Assembly (NCBI RefSeq): GCF_016862115.1
Contig: NZ_BOMI01000063.1
Span: 62,001-126,000, forward strand
Length of the DNA: 64,000 nucleotides
DNA from: Paractinoplanes deccanensis
GTDB taxonomy: Bacteria > Actinomycetota > Actinomycetes > Mycobacteriales > Micromonosporaceae
Direction of reading: 5' to 3'
Part shown: one piece after another, positions 41,594-51,724 of the stretch
Layout of the letters: each line of letters opens with the position of its first letter
How positions within the stretch are numbered: position 1 is the stretch's first letter
The notes under the pieces: generated by a model
Databases searched by the model: none
What the model saw: only the letters and a program-made list of their open reading frames with translations
What the model was told of the DNA's origin: nothing
Position numbers and translations under genes: made by a program

Positions 41594-42928
41594 CTATCGG
41601 CTGCCCCCTGCCGAAGTTGAGCCGATCATCGCGAGGTCCCGGGGGCCGGGCGGCGGCACCGGGCGGCGGTCGGCGAGGCCCGCGGCGATGGCGTCGACGA
41701 TCTCGCCGGAGCGGACGGCCACGGCGGAGAGCAGGGTGGCCGTGATGCCGTGTGCGTGCTCGGTGCCGCCCTGGAGGTAGAGGCCGGCGCGCATCTGCGG
41801 GTCGGTGACCAGCCGGTAGTCGCGGGCGGCGCGCAGCAGGTTCTCCTCGTCGCGCAGGCAGTGCTTGCCGGCGGTGCCGAGCAGGCGGGTGACGTCCACG
41901 GGCCGGTATCCGGTCGCGTACACGATGGCGTCGGCGTTCAGCGTGGTGCGCTCGCCGGTGGGCAGGTCCTCGATCTCGGCGACCACGCCGTCGGCTGCCG
42001 GGGTCAGGCCGGCGATGCGGGAGGCGCGCATCATCCGCAGCCGGGGACGGCCCAGCACCTTCTCCCGGTACGAGCGGCGGTAGAGCTCCTCGATGAGCTC
42101 GCCGTCGACCACCGAGTAGTTCGTGTTGCGGTGGTAGTCGAACAGCATGCGTTTCACGTCGGCCGGGGCGTCGTAGTAGAGGTCCACGGCCTCGGGGTCG
42201 AAGATCTGGTTGGCGAAGTTGCTGTCGTCGGCGGGGCTGTAGCCGTACCGGAAGAAGACCGAGCAGACCTCGGCGGCCGGATAGCGGGAGTGCAGGAACG
42301 CAACCGACTCGGCGGCGCTCTGGCCGGCGCCGACGACGATGAAGCGGCTCGGCTCCGGCACGTCGAACGAGGCGACGCGGTGCAGCAGGTCGAGGTTGTG
42401 CCACACGCGCGGGCCGGGGGTGACGCCGGCCGGCAGGCTCGACTCGAGGCCGACGGCCACGGCGACGTTGCGCGCGCGGAAGGTGCCGGAGGTGCTGACG
42501 ACGTCGACCGCCCACACCTCGTCGTTCTCGTCGTGGACGGGGACGACGTCGGTGACCGTGTGCCCGTACCGCACGAGGTGGCTCATCCGGCGGGCGGCCC
42601 ACACGAAGTAGTCGTGGAACTCGACGCGCAGGGGGTACATCGACTTGAAGTTGATGAACTCGGCGAGGCGGCCGTGCGCGTGCAGGTAGGACACGAAGCT
42701 GAAGTCGCTCGCCGGGTTGCGCATGGTGACGAGGTCCTTGAGGAACGACACCTGCATGGTGGCGTCCTCGAACAGCATCCCGCGGTGCCAGCCGAAGTCG
42801 TCCTGCTTCTCCAGGAACAGCGCCGAGAGGCCGGCGTCGCTCTCCTCGACGGCGATGGCCAGCGCCAGGTTCGACGGCCCGAAGCCGATGCCGATCAGGT
42901 CGTATACCGGCTCTTCGGATACAGACAT
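41594..42928 (-). CDS. L-ornithine (or lysine) N-monooxygenase, SidA/PvdA/IucD family
   Basis: The ATG at 42926-42928 gives 444 residues. The FAD motif 'GIGFGPSNLALA' near the start and the NADPH motif 'GAGQSAAESVAF' at mid-length are diagnostic, together with 'FLKDLVTMRNPASDFSF' and a late 'ATGYRP'. The enzyme hydroxylates the side-chain amine of ornithine (less often lysine), the first step to hydroxamate iron ligands. It follows the isochorismatase gene by 11 bases. It implies that the siderophore combines hydroxamate with the catecholate made by the neighbouring dhb genes. Confidence 0.9.
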   Translation of the reverse strand: MSVSEEPVYDLIGIGFGPSNLALAIAVEESDAGLSALFLEKQDDFGWHRGMLFEDATMQVSFLKDLVTMRNPASDFSFVSYLHAHGRLAEFINFKSMYPLRVEFHDYFVWAARRMSHLVRYGHTVTDVVPVHDENDEVWAVDVVSTSGTFRARNVAVAVGLESSLPAGVTPGPRVWHNLDLLHRVASFDVPEPSRFIVVGAGQSAAESVAFLHSRYPAAEVCSVFFRYGYSPADDSNFANQIFDPEAVDLYYDAPADVKRMLFDYHRNTNYSVVDGELIEELYRRSYREKVLGRPRLRMMRASRIAGLTPAADGVVAEIEDLPTGERTTLNADAIVYATGYRPVDVTRLLGTAGKHCLRDEENLLRAARDYRLVTDPQMRAGLYLQGGTEHAHGITATLLSAVAVRSGEIVDAIAAGLADRRPVPPPGPRDLAMIGSTSAGGSR

Positions 42929-42939
42929 GGGCTGCCTTT

Positions 42940-43566
42940 CTACAGGTGAGATGCGATCTCGGACGCCGTGCCGACGACGCCGCAGCGGTCGGCCACGTGC
43001 CGCAGCGCGTCGCGGTGGTGGGCGGGGCTGAAGTCGGCGACCGCGTCGGCGACGACGAAGGGCTGGATGTCCCGCATGAACGCGTCGAGGGTGGTGGCGA
43101 GCACGCCGATGTGCGCGTACACCCCGGTGACGATGAGCTGGTCGCGTCCCTCGAGCAGCGACGCCAGCGGCGTGCCCACGAAGGCGCTGTAGCGGCGCTT
43201 GGTGATCTGGAGGTCGCCGGGGCCGGGGGTGAGCGCGTCGGTGATGGCGAGCGCGCTCGCCGAGGGCGGCGGCCCGTCGCCCCAGAAGTCCTGGAGCAGG
43301 CCGCGCTCGGCGAGGCTCTGCCCGCCCGGCTGGGCCGAGAAGACGACCGGCATGCCCGCCTCGTGGGCGTGCTTGCGCAGCGCTGCGATGTTGTCGACGA
43401 CGCGGGCCATGAGGGCGTGGTCGGCCGTGCCGAACGGTGCCAGGAAGTAGTTCTGCATGTCGTGCACGAGCAGCGCCGCGCGGCGCGGGTCGGGCCGCCA
43501 CGGCACGCGGGCCGAGGCCATCGAGAAACCGGTCGGGAGGGGGTACGGGGTGATCCGGGGCAGCAT
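42940..43566 (-). CDS. dhbB: Isochorismatase (DhbB/EntB isochorismatase domain only)
   Basis: The product has 208 residues and matches the isochorismatase domain of EntB: 'PYPLPTGFSMASARVPWRPDPRRAALL' in pattern at the start, 'HDMQNYFL' with the catalytic Asp, and 'TGVYAHIGVLATTLDAFM'. It converts isochorismate to 2,3-dihydro-2,3-dihydroxybenzoate plus pyruvate. The usual C-terminal aryl carrier domain of EntB and DhbB is absent, so the 2,3-DHB carrier must be elsewhere, probably in the part of the NRPS outside the window. It starts 2 bases after the dhbE stop. Confidence 0.92.
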   Translation of the reverse strand: MLPRITPYPLPTGFSMASARVPWRPDPRRAALLVHDMQNYFLAPFGTADHALMARVVDNIAALRKHAHEAGMPVVFSAQPGGQSLAERGLLQDFWGDGPPPSASALAITDALTPGPGDLQITKRRYSAFVGTPLASLLEGRDQLIVTGVYAHIGVLATTLDAFMRDIQPFVVADAVADFSPAHHRDALRHVADRCGVVGTASEIASHL

Positions 43567-43568
43567 GA

Positions 43569-45155
43569 TCAGCCTTCCTGTACGGCGCGCAGGGCGGCGC
43601 GCAGCTCACGCCGGCTGATCTTGCCGACGCCGGTCACCGGGAACGCGTCCACCACGTTCAGCCGGTCGGGGATCTTGTACGCGGCCAGGCCGCGCTCGCG
43701 CAGGTAGGCACGCAGCTGGGGCAGCGTGACGGCCGATCCGGCGCGCGGCACGACGAAGGCGCAGGTCCGCTCGCCCAGGTAGGCGTCGGGGACGGCGACC
43801 ACCGCGACGTCGTGCACGGCCGGGTGGGTGAGCAGGTGGTTCTCCACCTCCTCGGCCGCGATCTTCTCGCCGCCGCGGTTGATCTGGTCCTTGGCCCGTC
43901 CCTCGACGACCAGGTAGCCGTCGGGCCGGTGCCGCACCAGGTCGCCCGTGCGATAGAAGCCGTCCGGCGTGAACGCGACCCGGTTGTGCTCGTCGGCGTT
44001 CCAATAGCCCCTGATCGTGTACGGTCCCCGCGTCAGCAGATGGCCGACCTCGCCCCGGGCCACCGGCTGGTCCGCGTCGTCCACCACGAGGATCTCGTCG
44101 TCGGCGGAGATGGGCCGCCCCTGGGTGTTGAGCACGACCTCGTCCGGGTCGTCCAGGCGCGTGTAGTTGACGAGCCCCTCGGCCATGCCGAAGACCTGCT
44201 GGAGCCGGCAGCCGAGCACCGGCTCCACCCGGGCGGCGACCGTGCTGCCGAGCTTCGCCCCGCCGACCTGGAGCAGCCGGAGGCTGGACAGGTCGGGCCG
44301 CTTCTCCATCGACTCCACCGCGTCGAGCCAGAGCAGCGCGAGCGGCGGCACGACGGCCGTGACGGTCACCCGTTCCACGGCGATGAGCGGCAGCACCGTC
44401 GCCGGGTCGGGACGGCGGGCCAGCACGACCCGGCCGCCGGCGTGCAGCACGCCGAGCACGCCGGGCGACGACATCGTGAAGTTGTGCGCCACCGGCAGCA
44501 CCGCCAGGTAGACGCTGTCCGGCGTGAGGCCGCAGATCTCGGCGCTGGCCCGCACGCTGTAGAGGTAGTCGTCGTGCGTACGCGGGATCAGCTTGGGCAG
44601 GCCGGTGCTGCCCCCGGAGAGCTGGAGGAAGGCCAGCTCGCCCGCGGACGGCCCGCCGGGCAGGCCGGACGGGTCGGCGTAGAGGGAGGCGAGGGCGGTG
44701 TGCTCGCCCGGGTCGCCGGCGACGATCGTCCGGGCGGCACCCGCGGCGGTGGCGAGCGTGCGGTGGTCGAAGCCCTCGTGCACGTCGGTCGTCACGAACG
44801 CCACGGCCGAGGTGTGCGAGCAGAAGTAGCCGATCTCGGCCGCCCGGTGCGCCGGCAGCGCGAAGACGGGCAGCGCGCCGATCCGGAACAGCGCGAAGAT
44901 GACGTCGAAGTACTCGGCGGTGTTGGGCAGCTGCACCACGACCCGGTCGCCGCGGCGCACCCCGAGCTGGTGAAAGCCCGCCGCCAGGCGCAACGCGCGG
45001 TCGCGCAGCGCGGCGTAGCTCACCTCGCGCCCGCCGTCGACCACGGCGATGCGGTCGCCGTACTTCTCCGCCGACGTGCGCAGCAGGTCGTCGAACGTCT
45101 GCCCGGTCCAATAGCCGCGTTCGCGGTAGCGGGCGGCGAGCTCCTCAGGCCACAT
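43569..45155 (-). CDS. dhbE: 2,3-Dihydroxybenzoate-AMP ligase (DhbE/EntE)
   Basis: The ATG at 45153-45155 overlaps the dhbC stop by 11 bases and gives 528 residues, the normal length of free-standing aryl-AMP ligases. Marks are 'GYWTGQTF' near the start, the ATP loop '[16 protein letters not shown]', '[12 protein letters not shown]' with the Asn and Ser of the aryl pocket, and '[14 protein letters not shown]'. The enzyme activates 2,3-DHB and loads it on an aryl carrier protein. Confidence 0.92.
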   Translation of the reverse strand: MWPEELAARYRERGYWTGQTFDDLLRTSAEKYGDRIAVVDGGREVSYAALRDRALRLAAGFHQLGVRRGDRVVVQLPNTAEYFDVIFALFRIGALPVFALPAHRAAEIGYFCSHTSAVAFVTTDVHEGFDHRTLATAAGAARTIVAGDPGEHTALASLYADPSGLPGGPSAGELAFLQLSGGSTGLPKLIPRTHDDYLYSVRASAEICGLTPDSVYLAVLPVAHNFTMSSPGVLGVLHAGGRVVLARRPDPATVLPLIAVERVTVTAVVPPLALLWLDAVESMEKRPDLSSLRLLQVGGAKLGSTVAARVEPVLGCRLQQVFGMAEGLVNYTRLDDPDEVVLNTQGRPISADDEILVVDDADQPVARGEVGHLLTRGPYTIRGYWNADEHNRVAFTPDGFYRTGDLVRHRPDGYLVVEGRAKDQINRGGEKIAAEEVENHLLTHPAVHDVAVVAVPDAYLGERTCAFVVPRAGSAVTLPQLRAYLRERGLAAYKIPDRLNVVDAFPVTGVGKISRRELRAALRAVQEG

Positions 45156-46317
45156 CGGACTCCTCCAGTCCGAGAGCGGCGAGCATGGTGCCGAGCTTGG
45201 CGGTGGTCTCGGCGAGCTCGGCCCGCGGATCGGAGCCGGCCACGACGCCGGCGCCCGCGAAGAGGTCGAGCCCGTCGTCGTCGGCGGTGGCGCAGCGGAT
45301 GGTGACCGCCCACTCGCCGTCGCCGGAGGCGTCCACCCAGCCGACCATGCCGGTGTAGAAGCCGCGGTCGAACGGCTCCAGCTCGCTGATGGCCGCGCGG
45401 GCCGCGGCGGTCGGCGTGCCGCAGACGGCCGGCGTCGGATGCAGCGCGGTCGCCAGGCGCAGCGCGGAGACCGCCGGATCGGCGACCACACCGGTGACCA
45501 GCGTGGACAGGTGCCACATCGTCGCCGTCCGGACGAGCGACGGCTCGGCGGGCACGGTCAGCTTCGAGCAGTACGGCCGCAGCGCGTCAGCGACCGCCGA
45601 GGCGACCACCGCATGCTCGTGCCGGTCCTTCTCCGAGCGCAGCAGCGCCGCGGCGCGGCGCTCGTCCTCGGCCGGGTCGTCGCTGCGCGCCGCGGAACCG
45701 GCCAGCGGGTTCGCCGTGACCCGCGTTCCGCGCCGGGCGACGAGCAGCTCGGGGCTGGCGCCGAAGAGGGTGCGGCCGCCGCCGAGGTCGACGCCGAACG
45801 TGTAGCCGTTCGGCTCGCGCCCGGCCAGCGCGCGCACCACCGGCGCCGGGTCGAAGCCCGGCGCCTCGGCCCGCAGCGACCGGGCGAGGACCACCTTGGT
45901 GTAGCGGCCGGCGCGGATCTGCCGGACCGCCTCGGCGACCGCCGCCGCGTAGCGCTCCGGCTCCGGCACGGGCCGGATCTCCTTGACCAGGCCGCCGGTC
46001 GGCTCGGCGAAGGCGGCGGGCGGGCCGCCGCGGCGCAGCCGCATCGGCACCACGAGGTGCGCGGCCGCGTCCGGGGCGAAGGGCACCGCCCCGACGACCG
46101 TGCGGACCTCGTGACCGGCCGCCTCGGCGACGCCGAGCACGGCGTCGACCCGGTGGGCCAGGTCGGCCAGGCCGTCCCGGCGGCCGGACGGCGGAACCGC
46201 GAAGTAGGTGCCCTCGGCGAGCAGGGTGCCGCTCGGTGAGGCGAACAGCGACGAGTTGCCCGGGCGGTAGCCCGCCAGCAGCTCGGCCGCGGTGGTCGCG
46301 GCGGAGACGGTAGTCAC
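45145..46317 (-). CDS. dhbC: Isochorismate synthase (DhbC/EntC)
   Basis: The GTG at 46315-46317 has AAGGAGAA 7 bases upstream; the product has 390 residues. The chorismate-binding fold is shown by 'FLF..GASPEL'-type residues ('[13 protein letters not shown]'), '[17 protein letters not shown]', '[10 protein letters not shown]' and 'PAVCGTP' near the end. It converts chorismate to isochorismate, the entry to 2,3-DHB. It lies 20 bases after the dhbA stop and overlaps dhbE. Confidence 0.92.
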   Translation of the reverse strand: MTTVSAATTAAELLAGYRPGNSSLFASPSGTLLAEGTYFAVPPSGRRDGLADLAHRVDAVLGVAEAAGHEVRTVVGAVPFAPDAAAHLVVPMRLRRGGPPAAFAEPTGGLVKEIRPVPEPERYAAAVAEAVRQIRAGRYTKVVLARSLRAEAPGFDPAPVVRALAGREPNGYTFGVDLGGGRTLFGASPELLVARRGTRVTANPLAGSAARSDDPAEDERRAAALLRSEKDRHEHAVVASAVADALRPYCSKLTVPAEPSLVRTATMWHLSTLVTGVVADPAVSALRLATALHPTPAVCGTPTAAARAAISELEPFDRGFYTGMVGWVDASGDGEWAVTIRCATADDDGLDLFAGAGVVAGSDPRAELAETTAKLGTMLAALGLEESDVA

Positions 46318-46337
46318 TGGATGGTTCTCCTTGTTGC

Positions 46338-47090
46338 TCAGGCCCGCAGGGTGGCGCCGCCGTCTACGTAGAGGTCGTGCATGGTGATGTGGCGGGCGCG
46401 CTCCGACGCGAGGAACAGCACCGCGTCGGCGACGTCCGAGGGCTCCGCGAGGCGGCCCAGCGGGATCCCGGTGCGGAAGGACGCCGGGTCCCCGGCGATG
46501 ACCGCGGCCGGGCCGTCCTCGGCCCAGAGCGACCGCTGCATCGGGGTGTCGGTCGAGCCGGGCGCCACCACGTTGCAGCGGATCCCGTACGGCGCCAGCT
46601 CGAGCCCCAGGCTCTTGGTGAAGGCGGTCGAGGCGGCCTTCGAGGCGGCGTACGCGGCCATGCCGGCCCGCGGGATGCCGGCGGCGTTGGACGAGACCGT
46701 GACGATGACACCGGCCCGGCGCCGCGTCATCCGGCGCGCGACCGCCCGGCTGGTGCGGAAGACCCCGCCCGCGTTGACGTCGAACAGGGCCGCCCAGTCC
46801 GCGTCGGAGAAGTCCACGACCGCTCCGGTGCGCAGCACGCCGGCCACGTTGGCGAGCGCCGCGATCGGCCCGAGACCGAGCTCCACGGCCTCGACGACGC
46901 CCTCCACTTCGGACGAGACCGAGACGTCCGCGACGTACGCGGTGATGCCGTCGTGCTCCTCGGCGAGCCGCTCGACGCCCTTGGGCTCCCGGTCGACCGC
47001 GGCCACCCGGGTGCCCGCCTCGGCGAAGGCCAGCGCGACGGCCCGGCCGATGCCCTGGCCGGCGCCGGTGACGAACGCGATTCCCTCCAT
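46338..47090 (-). CDS. dhbA: 2,3-Dihydro-2,3-dihydroxybenzoate dehydrogenase (DhbA/EntA)
   Basis: I chose the ATG at 47088-47090 because GGAGG lies 6 bases upstream; an ATG two codons earlier (47096) would overlap the antiporter stop as ATGA. The product has 250 residues, a classical short-chain dehydrogenase: '[12 protein letters not shown]' binds NAD, '[11 protein letters not shown]' follows, and the Ser/Tyr/Lys catalytic set is in 'TVSSNAAG' and 'AYAASKAA'. It oxidises the diol to 2,3-dihydroxybenzoate and completes the three-step route from chorismate. Confidence 0.9.
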   Translation of the reverse strand: MEGIAFVTGAGQGIGRAVALAFAEAGTRVAAVDREPKGVERLAEEHDGITAYVADVSVSSEVEGVVEAVELGLGPIAALANVAGVLRTGAVVDFSDADWAALFDVNAGGVFRTSRAVARRMTRRRAGVIVTVSSNAAGIPRAGMAAYAASKAASTAFTKSLGLELAPYGIRCNVVAPGSTDTPMQRSLWAEDGPAAVIAGDPASFRTGIPLGRLAEPSDVADAVLFLASERARHITMHDLYVDGGATLRA

Positions 47091-47092
47091 AG

Positions 47093-48427
47093 TCATCCTC
47101 CGTGTCCGGCGAAAGCGAGCGCGCGCTTCTCCTCGCGCTCGGTGATCCGCACCTTCGACATCGACCAGCGCAGGATCGGCGGTCCCATCACCGACGTGAT
47201 GACGGCGATGAGCACGACGACCGTGTACGTCGCGACGGAGAGCACGCCCAGCCGCAGGCCGGTCGCGGCCACGACGACCTCGACCACCCCGCGCGAGTTC
47301 ATGCCGGCGCCGAGCGCGATGCCCTCCCAGTGCGACAGCCGGCTCGCCCGCGCGCCGAGGTAGGCGCCGGCGAACTTGCCGGCGACCGCCACCAGCAACA
47401 GCGCGATGCCGGCGAGCAGCACCTCGGGGTCGGCCAGCGCGGTCAGATCCATCCGCAGGCCCGCGGTGGCCAGGAAGACCGGCGCCAGCACCGAGAGCAC
47501 GATGGTGCGCAACGGCGTCAGGTCCCGCCAGATCGAGCGCCCGGGGCGGGGGTTGGGCCGCTCGGCGGCGCGCGCCTGCCCGATGAGGATGCCCGCGACG
47601 AAGGCGCCGAGGAGCGCCTCCAGGCCCATCGCGTGGGTGGCCGCGGCGCCGAGCAGGATCAGCACCACCGAGGCGGTGATCCGGGGGCCGCCGTCGCCCG
47701 CGCGCCCGGCCAGGTCGAGCACCCGGCGCACGAGCGGGCGGCCGACGGCGAAGGCGGCGGCCACGAAGCCGATCAGGTACACCACCGACAGCGTCACGGC
47801 GCCCGCGCGCACCCCCGTGGTGGCCGCGGCCGAGACCACCGACAGCAGCAACCAGCCCACGGCGTCGTCCACCATGCCGGCGGCCAGCGTCAGCTGGCCG
47901 ATGTCGCGGTGCAGCAGGCCCATGTCGGCCAGCGTCTTGGCGATGACCGGGATCGCGGTCACGCACATCGCGACGCCGAGGAAGAGCGCGAAGGTGCCGC
48001 GGTCGGCCGTCTCGGTCAGCAGGGCGGCCGGCACCAGGAAGCCGGCCGCGATGCCGAGCGCCAGCGGCAGGAGCAGGCCCGCGAGGCTGACCTTCGCCCC
48101 GGTGACCCCGCGCCGGCGCAGCATCGCGACATCCAGCTGTACGCCGGTGACGCCGACCAGCAGCAGCACGCCGACCTGCCCGAGCGCGTCCACCAGGTGC
48201 AGCTGCCCCGCGTCCGCGGGAAGCACCCAGGCGAGGGCGCCGGGCGCGAGCGCGCCGAGCAGCGACGGCCCCAGCACGACGCCGGTGAGCAGCTCGCCGA
48301 CGAGCGCCGGCAGGCCGAGCCGCACCGCGAGCCGGCCCAGGGCCAGCGCGACGAGCAGGAGCAGCGACACCTGGAGGAGGAACACCAGCAGGCTGTGCGG
48401 CGCCAGGCTCGGCAGTGGGCTACTCAT
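47093..48427 (-). CDS. Cation/proton antiporter (CPA2 family)
   Basis: The product has 444 residues with 12 to 13 hydrophobic segments and the plan of CPA2 antiporters: '[20 protein letters not shown]' near the start, '[19 protein letters not shown]' and '[17 protein letters not shown]', where the paired acidic residues of the ion site lie, and '[12 protein letters not shown]' toward the end. It exchanges K+ or Na+ for protons. The start overlaps the siderophore-interacting protein stop by 8 bases. Why an antiporter lies within a siderophore operon is not clear; supplying proton balance for export or pH-driven iron release is a guess. Confidence 0.87.
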   Translation of the reverse strand: MSSPLPSLAPHSLLVFLLQVSLLLLVALALGRLAVRLGLPALVGELLTGVVLGPSLLGALAPGALAWVLPADAGQLHLVDALGQVGVLLLVGVTGVQLDVAMLRRRGVTGAKVSLAGLLLPLALGIAAGFLVPAALLTETADRGTFALFLGVAMCVTAIPVIAKTLADMGLLHRDIGQLTLAAGMVDDAVGWLLLSVVSAAATTGVRAGAVTLSVVYLIGFVAAAFAVGRPLVRRVLDLAGRAGDGGPRITASVVLILLGAAATHAMGLEALLGAFVAGILIGQARAAERPNPRPGRSIWRDLTPLRTIVLSVLAPVFLATAGLRMDLTALADPEVLLAGIALLLVAVAGKFAGAYLGARASRLSHWEGIALGAGMNSRGVVEVVVAATGLRLGVLSVATYTVVVLIAVITSVMGPPILRWSMSKVRITEREEKRALAFAGHGG

Positions 48428-49211
48428 CGTCGTCCTCGTGGTGGTCCAGGTTCACCACGCCGCGCTTCCAGTAGCCGTCGATCTCCATCCACTTGCGGTT
48501 GAGGCCGCGGCCGCGCAGCTCGCGCCGGATCGGCTTGAGCCCGGTGGCCTCGCCGGCGATCCAGACGTAGCCGTCGCCGTCCGGCAGGACCTCCTTCTGG
48601 ACGGCGGCCGCCAAGGACTCGCCGCGGTCGCGGAAGAGCCACGTGACCGCCCGATGCAGGGGCTGGCGCTCGCTTTCGGCGGCCACCTCGGCGAAGGCGA
48701 TGACGGTGGCGTCCGCCGGCAGCTGCTCGAGCCAGGCGGCGAGCGCGGGCAGGGCCGTCTCGTCGGCGCCGAGCAGATACCAGTCGAAGGTGTAGGGGAC
48801 CACGTTGGAACCGCGCGGCCCGAGGATCCCGACGCGCTGTCCGGGCTTCGCCCGCGCGGCCCAGGAGCCGCCGGGGCCGTGCTCGTGCAGCACGAAGTCG
48901 ATGTCCAGCTCGCGCGCCTCCGGCCGCAGGTGGCGGATCGTGTAGTCGCGGTAGACGGGCAGCGGCGATCCGGGCGGCGGCGGCTCCAGGCCGTCCTCGC
49001 CGAGGGTCGGCATCACCGGCAGCTCGGCGCCCGGCTCCGGGAAGAAGACCTTCACGTGGTCGTCGGGCGCGCCGTACCGGAAGCCGTCGAGCTCCGCGCC
49101 GCCGAGGGTGATGCGGGCCATGCCCGGGGTGAGCCGCTCGACTCGGCGCACCTCCAGCAGCCGCGGGGTGAGGTCATGCCAGACGAGTTCGACCTCGCGG
49201 GCGGTGGTCAT
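48420..49211 (-). CDS. Siderophore-interacting protein (FAD-dependent ferric reductase)
   Basis: The product has 263 residues. The flavin motif 'YRDYTIRHLRPEARELDIDF' and 'GGSWAARAKPGQRVGILGP' match the SIP/ViuB family of flavin reductases, and a C-terminal NAD(P)H-binding half contains 'YVWIAGEATGLKPIRREL'. These cytoplasmic enzymes reduce Fe3+ in the imported siderophore and release the iron. The ATG overlaps the alpha/beta hydrolase stop (ATGA). Confidence 0.92.
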   Translation of the reverse strand: MTTAREVELVWHDLTPRLLEVRRVERLTPGMARITLGGAELDGFRYGAPDDHVKVFFPEPGAELPVMPTLGEDGLEPPPPGSPLPVYRDYTIRHLRPEARELDIDFVLHEHGPGGSWAARAKPGQRVGILGPRGSNVVPYTFDWYLLGADETALPALAAWLEQLPADATVIAFAEVAAESERQPLHRAVTWLFRDRGESLAAAVQKEVLPDGDGYVWIAGEATGLKPIRRELRGRGLNRKWMEIDGYWKRGVVNLDHHEDDDE

Positions 49212-50014
49212 GCGGACTCCTCTGCGAAGAAGGCGAGCAGCTCGGCGTTGAGCCGCTCGGGTTGTTCCAGGTAGCCGTAGTGGCCGGCGTCGGCGATCTC
49301 GGCGTACCGCGCACCGGGAATGGCGTCCGCGACCTCGCGGGCTCCCGCCGCGGGCGCGATGAGGTCGTCGGCGAAACCGACGACCAGACAGGGCTTCTCG
49401 ATCTGGCCGTACGCCTTCAGCCGGTCCTCCTCGGCGCCCGCCTCCTGCCGGCTCGGCGTGCCGGCGGGCGCGGACAGCGGGATCTGGAAGACGTCGAGCC
49501 AGTCCTGCGCGTTCCGGTCGTCGGCGAGCGTGCGCGGCGACAGGTTGAACGCCGCCCGGACGACCGCCAGATACTCGTCCGGCAGATCGGCGCCGGCCTC
49601 CTTCAGACGCCGCTCCCCCGCGGTCATCGCGGCCTGGAAGACGCCGCGCCGGCCGAACGTGGCCATCAGCACCGCCCGGTCGACCAGCTCGGGCCGTTCG
49701 AGGCACAGCTCGGCGGCGACCCGCGCGCCCATCGACGACCCGGCGACCCGGCACGGGCCCAGCCCCAGCCGCTCGATGAGGCCCGCCGCGTCGGCGACCA
49801 GGTCCGGCATGGTGACCACCTCGGGGGTGTCGCTGGGCGGCAGGCCGCGGGCGTCGTACGTGACGACCCGGTAGCCGGCGGCCACCAGCGCGGGCACCTG
49901 GTGCAGGTGCCAGGTGCGCCCGCGCGCGCCGTTGCCGGCGAGCAGCAGGACCCCGGGCCCGCTGCCGGACTCCTGGTAGTGCAGCCGGGCACCCCCGGCG
50001 TCGATGACTGGCAA
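49208..50014 (-). CDS. Alpha/beta hydrolase of the siderophore operon
   Basis: The TTG at 50012-50014 gives 268 residues. The fold is complete: 'LAGNGARGRTWH' oxyanion region, 'AGSSMGARVAAEL' nucleophile elbow (Ser), Asp in 'VGFADDLIAP', and His in 'ADAGHYGYLEQ'. It lies 3 bases after the ABC exporter gene stop and overlaps the siderophore-interacting protein gene. Two roles are plausible: release of the peptide from the NRPS, which lacks its own thioesterase, or cleavage of the imported iron complex. The elbow and length fit either, so neither is settled. Confidence 0.8.
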   Translation of the reverse strand: MPVIDAGGARLHYQESGSGPGVLLLAGNGARGRTWHLHQVPALVAAGYRVVTYDARGLPPSDTPEVVTMPDLVADAAGLIERLGLGPCRVAGSSMGARVAAELCLERPELVDRAVLMATFGRRGVFQAAMTAGERRLKEAGADLPDEYLAVVRAAFNLSPRTLADDRNAQDWLDVFQIPLSAPAGTPSRQEAGAEEDRLKAYGQIEKPCLVVGFADDLIAPAAGAREVADAIPGARYAEIADAGHYGYLEQPERLNAELLAFFAEESA

Positions 50015-50017
50015 CTC

Positions 50018-51724
50018 TCAGCCCTCCGGGGACGTGAGCCGCCCGGCGTGCAGGCGCACGACGCGGGGAAGACGGTCGATGGTGGACGGGCGGTGGGCGA
50101 TGACCAGGACGGTGCGGTTGCGCCGCAGCCGGGCCAGGGCCTCCTCGATGCGGTGCGCGGTGGCCGGGTCGAGGTCGGCGGTGGCCTCGTCGAGGATCAG
50201 CACCTCGGGCTCGGTCATCGCGGCCCGCAGCAGGCCGACGAGCTGCCGCTCCCCGGCCGAGAACCGCTCACCGCGCCGGCCCAGCTCCGCGTCGAAGCCG
50301 CCCGGCAGCCCGGCGACCCAGCCGGTGAGCCCCAGCCGCTCGGCGGCCCGCGCGAACTCCTGCGGCCCGGGCCGCCCCGGCGTGAGCGCGAGGTTGTCGG
50401 CGAACGTCCCGGCGATCATGTGCACCTGCTGCGGGATGAGCACGAGCCGCCGCCGCACCTCGGCCGCGCCCAGCCCGGACAGGTCGGCCCCACCGAGCCG
50501 CACCGCGCCCGCATCGGGCAGGTAGAGCCCACAGAGCAGCTTGGCGAGCGTGGTCTTGCCGGACCCGGTCTCACCGACGATCCCGGCGTGCTCCCCGGCC
50601 GCGAAGTGCACGCTGACCCCGTGCAGAACGGGCTCACCGGGGCGGTAGCTGTAGGTCACGGCATCGGCGGACAGGCCGGTACCCGCGGTACCTCCACTCG
50701 TGCCCGATTTTTCGGGATTTTGCGGGGCGTGGGGTGACGATGTCGCGTCGAGCAGGTCGAGCAGGCGGGCCAGGCCCACGCGTGACTCCAGCATCTCGCC
50801 CGCGACCAGCGTGAAGTCGTCGATCGAGCTGAACAGGTCGCGGCTCGCCAGGACGAACGTGACCACCACGCCGACCGTGACCACGCCCTCGTTCGCCAGG
50901 ATGCCGCCGGCGACCAGCAGCGCCGCGCTCGTGAGGCCCTGCACGATCCACGTCGCGTCGATCCACGTGGCACCGCGCTGCGCCGCGCGCGCCGTCCGGA
51001 GGTAGCCGTCGGCGTCCTGCCGCAGGCGGTCGAGCCAGGTGCTGGTCGCGCCGTCGATCTGAAGCTGCTCGCGGGCCAGCAGGCTTTCCGAGAACGTCGC
51101 GGCGAGCGTCGCCTGCGCGGCGGCCTCGGCCGGATAGGCGGCCTGCGCGGCCCGCCGGAAGCGCCGGCTGATCCACCACATCGGCGGGCCGAAGACGAGC
51201 ACCAGCAACCCGAACAGCTGCCACGACGACGCGAGCAGCACGATCACGCTGAACAGCAGGTAGCCGCCGAGCGAGATCAGGTCGGGCAGCTGACTCCGGA
51301 CGAAGGTGGCCAGCTCCGCGATCTCGACAGTGGCCCGCTGGAGCAGGTCGCCGCCGCGATGGGCCTCGAGGAAGCGCAGCGAGGTGGTGCCGAGCCGCTC
51401 CACCACGAGGTCGCGCAGGCTGTGCACCACCTTCTCGCCGACCCGGGTGAGCAGCAGCTCCGACCAGCGCAGCAGCACCGTGCGCACGACGACCAGCCCG
51501 AGCACGACCCCGGCCGTGACGAGCAGGCCGGTGCGGTCGCCGTCCAGCAGCTCGTCGACCGCCCGGCCGATCATCACCGGTACGAGGGTGAGCGACAGCG
51601 TGGAGAGCAGGTTGACGGCGATGGCGGCGACCATCGCGCGCCGGTGCTCCCGCAGGTGCGGCCAGGCCCGGCGGAGCACGTGCCGCTGGTCGGGCTCCTC
51701 GGTCAGCAGGCGGACGTCAGCCAT
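50018..51724 (-). CDS. ABC transporter ATP-binding/permease subunit, probable siderophore exporter
   Basis: The product has 568 residues: six membrane spans in residues 1-310, then an ABC domain with Walker A GETGSGKTT, signature 'FSAGERQ' and Walker B 'VLILDEATADLD' with the catalytic Glu present. Its ATG overlaps the stop of the paired exporter gene by 8 bases. The two subunits are expected to form a heterodimer in the membrane; export of the new siderophore is the most likely task from its position between the NRPS and the tailoring genes. An iron-complex importer of the IrtAB type cannot be excluded. Confidence 0.85.
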   Translation of the reverse strand: MADVRLLTEEPDQRHVLRRAWPHLREHRRAMVAAIAVNLLSTLSLTLVPVMIGRAVDELLDGDRTGLLVTAGVVLGLVVVRTVLLRWSELLLTRVGEKVVHSLRDLVVERLGTTSLRFLEAHRGGDLLQRATVEIAELATFVRSQLPDLISLGGYLLFSVIVLLASSWQLFGLLVLVFGPPMWWISRRFRRAAQAAYPAEAAAQATLAATFSESLLAREQLQIDGATSTWLDRLRQDADGYLRTARAAQRGATWIDATWIVQGLTSAALLVAGGILANEGVVTVGVVVTFVLASRDLFSSIDDFTLVAGEMLESRVGLARLLDLLDATSSPHAPQNPEKSGTSGGTAGTGLSADAVTYSYRPGEPVLHGVSVHFAAGEHAGIVGETGSGKTTLAKLLCGLYLPDAGAVRLGGADLSGLGAAEVRRRLVLIPQQVHMIAGTFADNLALTPGRPGPQEFARAAERLGLTGWVAGLPGGFDAELGRRGERFSAGERQLVGLLRAAMTEPEVLILDEATADLDPATAHRIEEALARLRRNRTVLVIAHRPSTIDRLPRVVRLHAGRLTSPEG

